Source: Borrelia maritima (GTDB taxonomy: Bacteria; Spirochaetota; Spirochaetia; Borreliales; Borreliaceae). From it: a stretch of DNA of 52,594 nt. The notes beneath the pieces were generated by a model. That model was not told where the DNA came from, did not search any database, and saw only the letters and a program-made list of their open reading frames with translations. The stretch is from contig NZ_CP044536.1 in assembly GCF_008931845.1 (NCBI RefSeq), forward strand, positions 1 through 52,594. Direction: 5' to 3'. Below, one piece after another: positions 26,151 to 36,042 of the stretch; the stretch's first letter is position 1; each line of letters starts with the position of its first letter. The position numbers and the translations under genes were made by a program.

Positions 26151-26204
26151 AATTTTATATAAAATTTTAAATGAATTTTGATATTTAAAATTTTATATAA
26201 AATT
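26151..26204. repeat. 22-bp AT-only inverted repeat
   Basis: AATTTTATATAAAATTTTAA plus AT (26151-26172) is exactly reverse-complemented at 26183-26204 around the ten-base loop GAATTTTGAT. Not a typical terminator, having no GC in the stem. It lies in the gene-free interval 25991-26273 upstream of the portal remnant. Confidence 0.7.
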
Positions 26205-26273
26205 ATCATTTTGTAATTGATATTAAATAATAATAATTTGCATAAAAAATTGTTTTTGATATAATAATGTATA

Positions 26274-27498
26274 ATGATATTTGAAAAGATGATTAATGAA
26301 TTTAAAATGGAAATAAAAAACAATAAATCCCAAATTAATCCTGTTGATCTTTACAGGTATTCAAATTTTTTTAGGAATTACATAGACAGTGCAGCAGAAG
26401 ATGCACTAAAGAATGGAATTAATTTAAGTTTAATTGAAACTTCTTGCTTGAGAGAATGCAGTGAATCTCTTTTAAGCTTAAAGGTGGAGTTAAAAGAAGC
26501 TCTTCTTGAAGCAATGATAAGCTATAGATTTAATGGAGCAGGCTATATTTTAGTAAAACCCAAAGGCGAAGACGAAGATTTAAGTAAAAAGGTTAACAGC
26601 GAATTACCCACAGGTTTTAAATATTTAGATTTTCAAAAAATTATTAACAAAAGAGAGTCTGATTACATAGAGTATTTCTTTGTTTCCTAAGAATTAGGTG
26701 TTGAGAGCCAGAAAGCAAAGGTTGTAAAAATAGATAAAAGCAGAGTAATAATTTATGAGAATTATGATTATGTTTTAGGATCTCACGAGTCTGTTTATAC
26801 GTAAAGTTTGCTTCTTAATATTTCTCTTTTAGAGCAAATTTATTTAGAGATAAAAAAAAGAATAAGAAATTATAATTTTTTGTTTTACAAAGACGAACAT
26901 TTAGTAGGACTTGTTGAATCATTAGAGATTGCAAAAGAAGAAATTAATGTTTTGGTAAACAGTAAGGGTAAAATATTTTCTACCTTTTTTAAAGCTCAAT
27001 AGCCAGACAAAAGTTTCCAGGCATTAAGTAGCGTTTCTGATCAGCTTAGCAGAGAGCTTAGCAAGATTAAAAGCGCTCTAAACAATGATGGAATTTTTTA
27101 TACAGTATCAGAGAATGCACGCCTAAAGGTAATAAAATATGATTTAGAGTTTTTAAAAGACGCATTAACTTGTTAAAGCAAAAATTGGCGCTGATACCAA
27201 AGAACCCCTTACTAGAAGTTTTAACGAACAGGTCAAAGGACTTGGCAGCAGTGGCAAGGGAGACAAGAGCAATTATTCCGATTATTTAAAAGGCGTACAA
27301 GAATCTGTTGCCAATGCTTGCAATCTCAAACTTAGCAGATATTACAGATTAAATATGAAGTTTAATGAGCTTGAAGTTTTAAGCTATGAGCAAAGACTTC
27401 AAAAAGACAATTTACTTCTTGATGTTTATTCTAAATATTTAGAGTTAATTGCAAATGAAAATCTAAGTCTCAAAGCAAAAGAAAATTTGAAAGAATAA
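26274..27498 (+). pseudogene. Portal-protein remnant (cp32-type)
   Basis: The frame beginning FEKMINEFKMEIKNN reads like the cp32 portal gene next to the terminase. It is interrupted by TAA (26688), TAA (26802) and TAG (27000), all in the same otherwise continuous frame, then by a frameshift near 27170, after which the C-terminal third (KAKIGADTKEPLTRSFNEQ) runs to 27498. Total about 408 codons, so the gene has kept its length. It is inactive unless stops are read through. Confidence 0.7.
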
Positions 27499-27523
27499 TT
27501 AAGTTTAGTTATTTAAAATTAAA

Positions 27524-28136
27524 ATGAGTAATTACGAAAAAAATAGCTGCAACGGCTTTAAGCTCAGACAAAAGCAGTCAGGAAGATTTAAAAGAGCTTA
27601 GCAGTGAAAGAAATGAAGTTTTAAATAGTTCTTTGATTAAGGAGTTTTTAGAATATAAAAATCTTAAAAAAGCAAATAATGCAGTTGGTAATTTTTCTCA
27701 CAATGATTTTAGAGAATCTGTTGAGATAAATAAGCTTGCAAATGATAATTTAAGTTTTGAATATAATACAGAAAATCTTTTAGCAAAAGGGTCTTCTTTT
27801 AAAGAGATTGTAAAAGGTCAAGCTGAAGAGCTTATTAGAAAGTACGTAAAAACAGCTCAAATCTTGGCAATAGTTGGAACTAACAGCTTTGATGAGATTG
27901 ACTTACGTTCCCGTGCAATATTAATAAGGGTCGCAAAGATTAACATTTATCAGAATAAGAATGCAGAAAATTCGTACAAAACAATAAATTTTCAAAGAAT
28001 AAAATTAAATAAAGAAAATAATTTAAGAGCCGAAAATGGTTTTTTTAGTACGCATTATGATTTAAGAAAAGCAATGCTTAATGAATGGGAAGAGATTAAG
28101 CATGAATTTTATTGTAGTAAAAAAGTATTAGCTTAA
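27524..28136 (+). pseudogene. DUF1357-type phage gene with frameshifted start
   Basis: The ATG frame at 27524 slips within the first ten codons into a long open frame (IAATALSSDKSSQEDLKELS onward) to the stop at 28134-28136. Most of the protein (about 167 residues from 27633) is still open. In cp32 a DUF1357 gene lies between portal and capsid genes, suggesting scaffold or head-maturation function (inference). Confidence 0.6.
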
Positions 28137-28191
28137 ATTTTGTAATTTAAGCTTTTAATAAAAAGTTAATTTAAAAAGGAGATATTTATTA

Positions 28192-28802
28192 ATGAGTGAT
28201 TCAATTAATTTTCAAAAAGAGATAGAAAAACTAAAAGCATCAAAAGTAGAACTTGAGAGTCAGCTTGAAAGTTTAAAGAAAAATCAATCTCAAAAAGTTG
28301 TTTTAGACAAACTTCAAAGTGTTAATGCTACTAGCTATCCAGTGTTTGAGAGCCATAAATTTCAAGATGAAGGGCTTTATTTTGTTCAAAAAGGTGGATT
28401 TAAAAGCTCTCCTGCTAATAAGTTTGAAAATTATCAGGCTTTAGATTTTTGCTACAAATATGGGGGTCAAACTTATTGTCAATGGTCCACATTTACAAAT
28501 AGCAAGAGGCGGAGGTAGCGATCTTTACGGAGGTTTGCGTTGACTTTGATGATTTTTCAAGAACTGGCACAGTTGTTCCCATGACTTGTAGTTTTGAATG
28601 TGTTTTGATTGCTAAAGACAAAACAATTAAAGCAGAAGATAAATTAATAATAAACAACTAAGGGTTTTTGGAAAAAGCTTTAAAGAATTCACCGGTTATT
28701 CACGCTTTAGCATTAAGTCCTGCTGAAGAATTTAAAGACAGAAGAGATGTTTATGGTGTTAGAGTTCTTTTTTTAGTCAAGCAAATAAAAGATGCAATTT
28801 AA
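28192..28802 (+). pseudogene. DUF228-type capsid-region gene remnant
   Basis: Good ribosome site (AAGGAG) and ATG. It begins with a coiled coil (EIEKLKASKVELESQLESL), then KFQDEGLYFVQKGGFKSSPAN. Frameshifts near 28490 and a TAA at 28660 break it; the rest (LARGGGSDLYGG, VDFDDFSRTGTVVPM, HALALSPAEEFKDRRDVYGV) continues in another frame to 28802. DUF228 genes lie in the cp32 head cluster and are candidates for a capsid protein. Confidence 0.6.
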
Positions 28803-28818
28803 AATAGGAGAATTTAAA

Positions 28819-29737
28819 ATGGATGAGAGTGTATTAAATAATGACGAGTATGTAAACACAGTAAGGGATGTTTTGGTTAAAGAATGTCCAATTCAAGAAT
28901 ATTATCATTTTTTAGATTCACAGCAAATAGAGAGCAGTAATATTTCTCTTGGAAGTGATAGAATTATTAAGTGGTATTCTAATTTAACAGACATTCCTAC
29001 ATTAAAGGTTAATGATTTTAACACAGTCTCAACAATAAAGTTTCAAAGACAAATAGTAAAAATTAATTATTTGCCTTTTCAGCATGCATTTACTCTTACT
29101 ATACACCAGATGGAAAATTTAGTGTATAGGCAAATACAAACATTAACATGAGAGAAGGGCTCTTAGGAGCAATAATTGAGATATAAAAGTTAATGAGTGC
29201 TCATTATTTAAGGAGTGGGCTTACACTTTCAAAAGATAATAAAAGAACTCTTCTTGTTGATGAGTCTAACAATGAAACTATGTACAGATTTTTGAATCTT
29301 CCAAACCAAATAGACAAAACAGTTAAACATGCAAACATATTAGATCGAATAAAATCAATAAATGATGATCTTGGAAAGATTAATTTAGAAGATGAGAGAA
29401 CATTGCCTTTTAAAATACTTACAACTAGTAAAATCAAAGGTCGTTTGCTTGAAAGACTCCCAAATAATAATTATTCATACAAAGACATGCTTTTTGATTT
29501 TATAAGTGCAATTAACAATGATACAAATATTGCCTTGAGACTACAAATTTATTAGACGATGAAGTTTTAATATATCCTAGAAGTAGCAAACTACTACTTT
29601 TGCGAGACGGTCACCAACCAATATTAAATTTATACACAGAAGTTTCAAGTAGCAATTTTAGAACAAGTTTTCTTGACTTTTCTATTGGAACAATTTTGGC
29701 AACAAAAAATTTAATCCTTAGAATAAAATTGAGCTAA
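28819..29737 (+). pseudogene. cp32-type head/neck gene remnant
   Basis: The ATG at 28819 has TAGGAG upstream. The frame (MDESVLNNDEYVNTVRDVL) stops at 29151; coding continues in shifted frames (REGLLGAIIEI, stop, SAHYLRSGLTLSKDNKRTLL to 29555, then ETTNLLDDEVLIYPRSSKLL to 29737). Joined, about 305 codons. The family name is not certain to me; position indicates a structural head or neck protein. Confidence 0.5.
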
Positions 29738-29740
29738 AAA

Positions 29741-30170
29741 ATGAATGAAAACAAAGTAGATGCTAATAATGCCTTAAGTGCAAATTTAAAAACTCAAGAG
29801 AGCAAGAATCTAAGCTTGGCTTTAAAAGAAGTTTATGAGCGAATACTTGAGCTTTTAATGCTTGATTTTAAAGATCTTAGCATTAAAGAATTTTCTTTAT
29901 ATTTAAATTTACTTGAGAATATTTTAATTCTTAAGAGAATAAGAATTAAAAGTTTAAATGATTCTACAATGTTTGTTCTGATTTATTATTTTGTTGGTTG
30001 TGAATTAAAAAAAACGAAACAGATTAAAAGGTTTTAATTTAAATGACATTAAATCTGAAAAATTTAAAGAGATATCATTAGAATATTTCCCTACAAATCT
30101 TGGCATTAGCAGTAGTTGTGGGGGTGATTTTTGCAAATGCTTGGACAGTTTAATAGAAAAGTTGAAATAA
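29741..30170 (+). pseudogene. Small cp32-type gene broken at a poly-A tract
   Basis: The ATG follows the previous stop by three bases. Residues 1-90 are open (helical, LALKEVYERILELLMLDFKD). An indel in the A8 run near 30007 shifts the frame; the other frame continues KRNRLKGFNLNDIKSEKFKE and DFCKCLDSLIEKLK to the stop at 30168. About 143 codons originally. Likely a head-tail connector gene by position. Confidence 0.5.
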
Positions 30171-30201
30171 AAAAAAAAGACTCTTTAATAGGAGTAGTTA
30201 A

Positions 30202-30560
30202 ATGAAATCTTTAGAGATGATTAATAGATCTTTAATCAATATTATAAACACATATTCACAAGATCTTTTTTTCTGTAAATTTAGCACAATCAAAGATCCA
30301 ATTAATGCATCTTATGAGACCAGGTTTGAAAGCTCTCAAGCTGTTATTTTTAAGGGAATGTTTTTACTAATAAGTCCAGAAGAAGTAGTTGAAGTTGAAG
30401 GTGTGAATATTTTTGAAAAAAAGTATACTCTTAAGAATTTTGAATTTGAGTATGGAGATTTGATTAAAGCTTTTGATGATTTTTATTCGATCTTAGGGGA
30501 CAAAAGATCTACAAAGAAGGTCTAAATTACAACACGCTGGTTTTAAGGAGTTCTTGTTGA
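30202..30560 (+). pseudogene. DUF1506-like cp32 gene with C-terminal frameshift
   Basis: ATG frame of 107 residues with NINTYSQDLFFCKFSTIKDP and a beta-rich centre. The last codons shift frame near 30510; the alternative end (IYKEGLNYNTLVLRSSC) runs to a TGA at 30558. The loss affects only the tail end, so some function might persist. Role in tail assembly is inferred from synteny. Confidence 0.5.
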
Positions 30561-30919
30561 GCGTAAAAATTAAATTTAAAGACATTCCTTTTAATGCAGA
30601 AAATAGTATTAATATCAAATCCGAAGAACTTGAAAGAGAGATTACTTTCAAACTGGCTAAGGATGCTTACAAAGAGTTTTATTCTAAGATTTTTTCAAAC
30701 AAAGGAATAAAATCAGCTTTTAGAAAATCTATTCAAAAAGGATTTTTTGAAATAAAGGATCAGTTTAGAGTTTTTTGTAAAAATTATTTACTTAGTAAAC
30801 AAATGGGCTTTCAGTCAAAAAGATCTTTTAAGCCTGCAAGGGTTAAAGAATTTAAAAGTTTTCTTAACAATATTGAAAAATACAGTCTTTTAAAAGGCAA
30901 AAGAAAAGGGGAATCCTGA
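30557..30919 (+). CDS. cp32-type small tail protein, apparently intact
   Basis: About 120 residues from a TTG, with AAGGAG six bases before; a TTG directly before it is the alternative start. It overlaps the end of the previous gene. The product is basic and helical (FRKSIQKGFFEIKDQFRVFCK) and resembles minor tail or tail-completion proteins in size and position. It is one of few genes of this block without a break. Confidence 0.5.
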   Translation: MSVKIKFKDIPFNAENSINIKSEELEREITFKLAKDAYKEFYSKIFSNKGIKSAFRKSIQKGFFEIKDQFRVFCKNYLLSKQMGFQSKRSFKPARVKEFKSFLNNIEKYSLLKGKRKGES

Positions 30920-31437
30920 TTGTAGGACTAAATGAATCTGTACAGTTTTTAATAAAAATACTTATGAAATTTAAAAATATTTAGATTTTAAAGAAATAGA
31001 AATAGAAATCTTAAACACTTACAACCACCCGTATTTGGAAAAGTTTGCTACAAATACTAGTAATTTAATTGTATTAAAAAGTGAATCTTTCGAAGGGCTT
31101 ACTCCTAGAAATCTAAGGAGCAAGAATTCTTGTAAAGAGTCTAACGAGTTTAGATTAAGGGTTTCGCTTTATTTTTTGTTTTTCTTTACTTAAAGCTTAC
31201 AGAGATTCTTATGAGAGTGCGTGCAAAGTGTACGAACACTTTTTAGAATTTTTACATGAGAATAGATTTAGATTTGAGTTTACAAAAGAGCTTGAGAGTG
31301 GTTCTTATTTGCTTTTAAATTATTATCTTTGCTCAATTAGCAATTTAAATAATGATGGGCTACTTGGAGTTTCTAATATGCACACCAATATGTGTTTTAG
31401 TTTTAATCAGATTTTTTTGCAAATATACAGGTTTTAA
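30918..31437 (+). pseudogene. DUF764-type gene remnant
   Basis: Starts without a proper start codon (…IVGLNESVQFLIKILMKF). A stop and frameshift near 30980 lead to DFKEIEIEILNTYNHPYLEK, then TPRNLRSKNSCKESNEFRLR, and another shift near 31190 to the last piece (VYEHFLEFLHENRFRFEF...) ending 31437. DUF764 genes lie in the cp32 tail region. Clearly non-functional. Confidence 0.55.
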
Positions 31438-31508
31438 AACAAGAAAAATAAATATTTAAAAAACAAAAAAATAAAAATTTAAAAAAGAAATTTAAAAAAG
31501 GAAGATAA

Positions 31509-32168
31509 ATGCCAAAAGATACAATAAGCGTTAGTTTGGTGCAAAACAGACTAGTTGCCAATAACATTAATTATTACAATCCGTTTTAATCTACAAAAGC
31601 AGTGTTTTAGCAAGTAAATACTTGGCATTAAGTGTTACAAATTTTGAAGATTCGCATAAAAAACTTGAGATGCAAAAAACTCAAGAGTCTGATTCTTCTA
31701 AGAAAAGAATAGCAGAAGAACAGTTAAGTGGTTTACAAAAATCAATGGCTGATTTTTTTGGTTAAGCCTGTTAATCCTTATGGGATGATTTTAAATGCTA
31801 CTCCTGTTTATGATGATACTCTTATTGATTCTTTTAGAAAATCTAATATTAATTTTTATTCTCTTTTAAATGAAACCGGCAATGACGGCATTTTGGCTTT
31901 CAAAGAAGGAGTTAGTCTTTCGGGCAATCCGATTTCCCATGTACGAATGGGACAATGTTTTGGGATTTGATGTTGAAAGAGATGAACTTATTAGAAAGCT
32001 TAATGATCTTCAAACATTAAAAGAAATAACCAAATTAATGATCTCAAAAGGGTTTTTAGATGAATTTTACGAGATCTTAAACAAAGAGAGAGAAGATATT
32101 CTGAGCTTTACAAGTATGCTCTTCCCACAATTCTTTTTCAGTCCAGTATTCACTTTTTAAAACAATAG
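31509..32168 (+). pseudogene. DUF787-type (tail-sheath-like) gene remnant, shortened
   Basis: A good ribosome site (AAGGAAG) and an ATG beginning MPKDTISVSLVQNRLVANN, the signature start of the cp32 DUF787 protein. It stops after 26 codons. Several shifted pieces follow: YLALSVTNFEDSHKKLE, VNPYGMILNATPVYDDTLID, EWDNVLGFDVERDELIRKL, ending KYALPTILFQSSIHFLKQ at 32168. The span is shorter than I expect for the family, so an internal deletion is likely besides frameshifts. Confidence 0.55.
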
Positions 32169-32365
32169 AGGGTTTTAAACAGCCCGGGTTAGTTTACATT
32201 GAAAGTTTTCAAGATAGAAACGGCGATTATATTAAATATGACTACATTAATGAGCGTTGGATTTATGATTTTTTAATTAAAAGTAGCAAGTCTTTAGGCT
32301 TAAATCAAGAAGATTTTCTGGAAACCGATTTTGAATCTGTTTTGCAAGAATGTGTTAATGAATAG
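32141..32365 (+). pseudogene. DUF1473-type gene remnant
   Basis: Coding from the stretch YSLFKTIEGFKQPGLVY through ESFQDRNGDYIKYDYINERW to QECVNE and a TAG at 32363. The N-terminal start is lost in the overlap with the previous gene. The stop overlaps the next ATG region, as in an intact phage operon. Confidence 0.45.
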
Positions 32366-32575
32366 GCAAGAGATTGTAACAAGTTGTTTAAAATACGTAG
32401 ACTATTTGACAAGAGAAGCTAATAAGTATTATTTCCCTGTTGTAATGGGTATTTGCCACATGCAAAGATGTTAAAAAATGAGCTACAAGAGCTTGTAGAG
32501 GTTAACCGAGTGACCAATTTAAAGCTTAACAAGGAAATTTACGAACGGTTTTTGTCCTTTAGTGGCATGTTTTAA
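32358..32575 (+). pseudogene. DUF1322-type gene with one frameshift
   Basis: ATG frame MNRQEIVTSCLKYVDYLT runs to a stop at about 32472. The C-terminal half (MLKNELQELVEVNRVTNLKL...) continues in another frame to 32575. Total about 72 codons, so one base is missing or extra near 32455-32470. DUF1322 precedes the tape-measure gene in cp32; a chaperone role for tail length is a guess. Confidence 0.5.
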
Positions 32576-32583
32576 AGGGGTTT

Positions 32584-33775
32584 ATGTACGAAGAAAACAA
32601 TAATGATGATAAATTTACAATTAAATTAGAAGGCGTGCTTGACAGAAATGCCACTAAGAGCAATTTAAAAAAAGATTTTTTAAGTCTAAAGAGTGAAAAT
32701 TTTTTCAATCAGATTGGTCTTAGTGGTTTGAGTGTAAAAGTAGTAAAGATTTTTTATCTTTAAGTCTTGAGAGGCTTCAAAGTGACAATCTTTACTCTTT
32801 TTTCAAACCAGAAGTAAATAAATTAGATTTAAATTCTAGCAAGCAGTATTCATATTTTAAAACTGAAAATATTAAAAATGCTTTTAAGTAGAATTTTGTT
32901 AATAATTCTGGCAATGATAAAATTGGCGTATTAAAAGATTTTAAATTAAATTCCGATTTTGACAAGTACCCCTTTAAAGGTGATTTGCAAGAATGACTAG
33001 GTTTGGGAAATTGAAACATTAAGAATCTTTGGGAAGATTTGCGCTCTTTTAGAAATCTTTTTAAAGAATCAGGTTTAATTGATTTTTTTAATGTAAAAAA
33101 TAGTTTTAACAATTTTAAATTGTCTTTAAAGGAATTTCAAAATTCAAAAGATCAAAAGATCAAAAGATCCCAAAACTAAGTCTTGAAAATTTTATTTGCA
33201 AAGATGTTCAAAAAGATAGTGTAAATCAGCTACTAAAAGGGAAAAGGTCTTTTGAAACAGAGCTTGAGAGAAATAATTTTTTAAGAAAATTTTATGTTCT
33301 TCAGGGTTCACAAAATTCAAATTTAAATGATTTTTCTTTTATGGTAGAGCTTGCACAGAAATTGAAAAAGGAAGGCTACGCAAAAAATGATTCAAAAGCA
33401 ATTAGCCTGGTAAGTGATTTTCTTAAGGGTGAGAATAATTTAGAAAAAGTTTCAAGTCTTCAAAGGCCAACAATTTCTTTAAAAAATCAGCTAAAAGGTG
33501 AGCCTGAAGTTTAAAACAGCAATAAAATAATAAACAGTGCTTCTGAGCCGGGATTAGATCCACTTTAAGAAAAAATTTTAGAGCTTTTGGAATGGGCTAA
33601 AAATTACGATTTTACCAACAATGTATTAGACCCACTAAGAAATACTTTTTCAAATCTTGGCAATATTTTAGCGCAAGCTTTTGAAAGCTTGCCTTTGGTT
33701 GAGCACATGAGAAATGTACTAAACGGTAGTGGGTTTAATTCAAGGGGAATTGATAATGATTCTAGAATGCCTTAG
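32584..33775 (+). pseudogene. DUF759-type (tape-measure-like) gene remnant
   Basis: AAGGGG and an ATG start MYEENNNDDKFTIKLEGVLD, matching cp32 DUF759, a candidate tail tape-measure protein. At least five stops or frameshifts follow (near 32740, 32890, 32996, 33155, 33515, 33567). The last open piece (EWAKNYDFTNNVLDPLRNTF) ends at 33775. It is heavily decayed and can give no product. Confidence 0.6.
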
Positions 33776-33795
33776 CAAATTAAAAGAAGTTTTAA

Positions 33796-34359
33796 GTGAT
33801 TAAAGAGCAACCTACTAAGTTAATAAAAGATGTTGTAAATCAAATTTCAAGTTTAGCAAGCATTTCTAATTTTGTTTTACTTTTTCCAAGGCTTGATTTT
33901 AAAGGACTTGGGTACATTCCCTAGCTGTTTTTTATTTTTGTAAAGCATGACCTAATAGAAGAAAATCTCTTAAGCGTAAGCTCGGATCGTGCGGTAATTG
34001 ATTTTACAACTACAAAAAGTGAATATGTAAACTTTAACATTACTCCAAGGCCTGAGATTGTAACAATTAATAAAGGTATTTTGTCATCTATTTATGACAA
34101 AACTTTAATAAGAGTGCTAAAAGAAACCCCATTTATGAACAGTGCTTTAGAATTTAATAGCAATTTTATAAAAATGCAATTCAGGCAAAGGTTTAACTTA
34201 GGGGTTTACTACAGTATGTACAGCCCCTCAGTAGGATTTCACAAGGTAGTAAGTATTAATTCATTAAAGCTTAAAGACACAGTTTATTTAGAAGAGGTGG
34301 AAGTTAGTTTGCAATTAAAAATTTGCAAAACATTTAATATTTTGACTTATAAAGGTTAA
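33796..34359 (+). pseudogene. DUF792-type tail gene with a single in-frame stop
   Basis: From the GTG at 33796 the frame is continuous for 188 codons except for one TAG at about 33919-33921 (context ...GLGYIP-stop-LFFIFVKHD). The next open part includes ITPRPEIVTINKGILSS and VYYSMYSPSVGFHKVVSI. In cp32 this gene follows the tape measure. A C-to-T change of CAG would produce this TAG. Otherwise the gene looks undamaged. Confidence 0.6.
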
Positions 34360-34398
34360 AATATTAATTAAAAACATCTAAATATTAGGAGAATATTA

Positions 34399-35283
34399 AT
34401 GCGGCAGTTTAAGCTTATTTTGATATTTTTTTTATTTATTGTTTCGATAACATACGCAAGCATGGCAAGACCATTTGATTTTAAAAAATGGAATTTTAAA
34501 AAAGACATAGACTTGGCTTATGTATTAATGCATGATATTGACAATGGGGTTTTAACCAAATCTCAAGATAAAGCTGGCAGTATTAAAAGTCAAGAAGTAC
34601 TTGCTAAGCTTAATAAGTTAAATGTTTATTCTAATAGTTTACAGAAAATAATAAAAGATAGACTTGCTAGGAGTAGGTTTAAAAAAGAAGTAGAATTACC
34701 GCTGTTTAAGATCTTTAAAAAGTATAAATATTTAGCAAGAAATTACAAGAACAAAAAATTGATTGAAAATCCAGAATATACAAAACTTATTGCAGAAAGG
34801 ATCATTAAAAAAGCTCTTTTTCTGGAAAACTATTTTCAATCTAGGATTAAGAATGTAAAATCTAGTGAAAATATTAAAAACAAAATAGATTTTAATCAGA
34901 ACAGCTTTAAGTCTTCAAGGGATAGAGCTAAAATGCCTGTTAGATCAAAGTTTTCAAGTTCCAAGGATTCAAAAAGCTCACAAGGTGTTAAAAAATGTAG
35001 CAAAAAACTAATTTTGGACAAGTATAATCTTAACCGGACAGAGGGAGAGTTTTTATACGAGTCAGAAAGCGAAGATGTAGATGAACTAGAAAGCGAAGAT
35101 GCAGATTACCCAGAAACTGAAGATCTAGATTACCTTGAAACTGAAGATCTAGATTACCTTGAAACTGAAGATCTAGATTACCTTGAAACTGAAGATCTAG
35201 ATTATTTAAGTAAAGACTACAAATTTAATCAAGAGATTAAAGGCGAAGATGAGTTTTTTGATTCTTTTGAAGAAAAACTTTAA
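34399..35283 (+). CDS. Outer-membrane protein BBA52-like
   Basis: 294 residues; AGGAG before ATG. Cleavable signal of about 20 residues (IVSITYAS), no lipobox. A Lys-rich helical body (about 25-210) is followed by an acidic C-terminal domain with four ETEDLDYL repeats (residues 239-270). BBA52 is an lp54 outer-membrane protein reported to aid tick-to-host transfer, so a role in vector exit is plausible. It sits inside the decayed phage block, between tail genes, followed by bba53 and bba54 on the same strand: cargo inserted into the phage operon. Confidence 0.8.
   Translation: MRQFKLILIFFLFIVSITYASMARPFDFKKWNFKKDIDLAYVLMHDIDNGVLTKSQDKAGSIKSQEVLAKLNKLNVYSNSLQKIIKDRLARSRFKKEVELPLFKIFKKYKYLARNYKNKKLIENPEYTKLIAERIIKKALFLENYFQSRIKNVKSSENIKNKIDFNQNSFKSSRDRAKMPVRSKFSSSKDSKSSQGVKKCSKKLILDKYNLNRTEGEFLYESESEDVDELESEDADYPETEDLDYLETEDLDYLETEDLDYLETEDLDYLSKDYKFNQEIKGEDEFFDSFEEKL
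35113..35208 (+). repeat. Four 24-bp tandem repeats in bba52
   Basis: The unit GAAACTGAAGATCTAGATTA plus CCTT occurs three times exactly and a fourth time with two changes at its end. It encodes (ETEDLDYL)4, a very acidic tract likely to vary in copy number. Confidence 0.95.
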
Positions 35284-35387
35284 GCACAAGTTTAACTAAT
35301 TTTTTAATTTAAATATTATTTATTATTATTTTGATTTACTTTTTAAAGGCTTGCCAAGCCAAAATAATTTTTACTTAGAGGATATTA

Positions 35388-35657
35388 ATGAGGCAATTAA
35401 TTTTAATTTGTTTTTTAATTTTGAGTTTAAATGCGTATTCTTACAATCTTAAAGATGATGAAGAAATAGCAGTAAAGTTTTTATACAATGAAGTGCAAAT
35501 TGGTGGCAACTTAAGTGAAGATCATTCTGTCTCTTCTGTTGAAAGTTTAATACAAAATGCAATTAACAAAATAGGAGCTGAGAATATTTTAAACATTGAA
35601 CATAGTCTAACTTTCAATGGCGTATCTGTAATGGTGGTCTATAAAGTTAAAAAGTAA
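35388..35657 (+). CDS. BBA53-like secreted small protein
   Basis: 89 residues with a signal peptide ending NAYS. The mature domain is about 70 residues with an alternating beta pattern and the motif INKIGAENILNIEHSL. It is clearly related to the next gene (KVGSKNILDINHKI). Probably periplasmic. Function unknown. Co-directional with bba52. Confidence 0.7.
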   Translation: MRQLILICFLILSLNAYSYNLKDDEEIAVKFLYNEVQIGGNLSEDHSVSSVESLIQNAINKIGAENILNIEHSLTFNGVSVMVVYKVKK

Positions 35658-35692
35658 GCTTGGCAAGCAAGTATTTTAAAGTTTAAGGGAAG

Positions 35693-35971
35693 TTGGTAAG
35701 ATTTGTGAGAGAATTTTTTACAATTTTTATTTTATTTTTTTGTTTAGTGTTTAATTTGCATTCCTATTCTGTTAGAAATGATGAAATGATTAAGGTTGAA
35801 ATTTTCAATTTTAAACTAAATCAGCAGAGATCTTTTGAAGAATTGGAGAGAGATTTAAGACTTTTTATTCGAAAGGTAGGTTCAAAAAATATTTTAGACA
35901 TAAATCACAAGATCTTGTTCACAGGGATAGAGGTTGCAGTGATAGTAATTTATAAATCAAATAAAGAGTAA
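35693..35971 (+). CDS. BBA54-like secreted small protein, paralogue of BBA53
   Basis: 92 residues from a TTG close to AAGGGAAG; a GTG 12 bases downstream (35705) is an equally likely start. Signal peptide ending LHSYS, then a domain sharing the pattern (K/N)ILxIxH with the preceding gene and ending in a hydrophobic strand (VAVIVIYKS vs VSVMVVYKV). The two genes are tandem duplicates that have diverged. Confidence 0.65.
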   Translation: MVRFVREFFTIFILFFCLVFNLHSYSVRNDEMIKVEIFNFKLNQQRSFEELERDLRLFIRKVGSKNILDINHKILFTGIEVAVIVIYKSNKE

Positions 35972-36042
35972 AAAATTAAATTTTACTGTTAATGTTTATT
36001 TATTAGAATAACAAATAGTTTGTTAATTAAAAAAGGGAGTTT

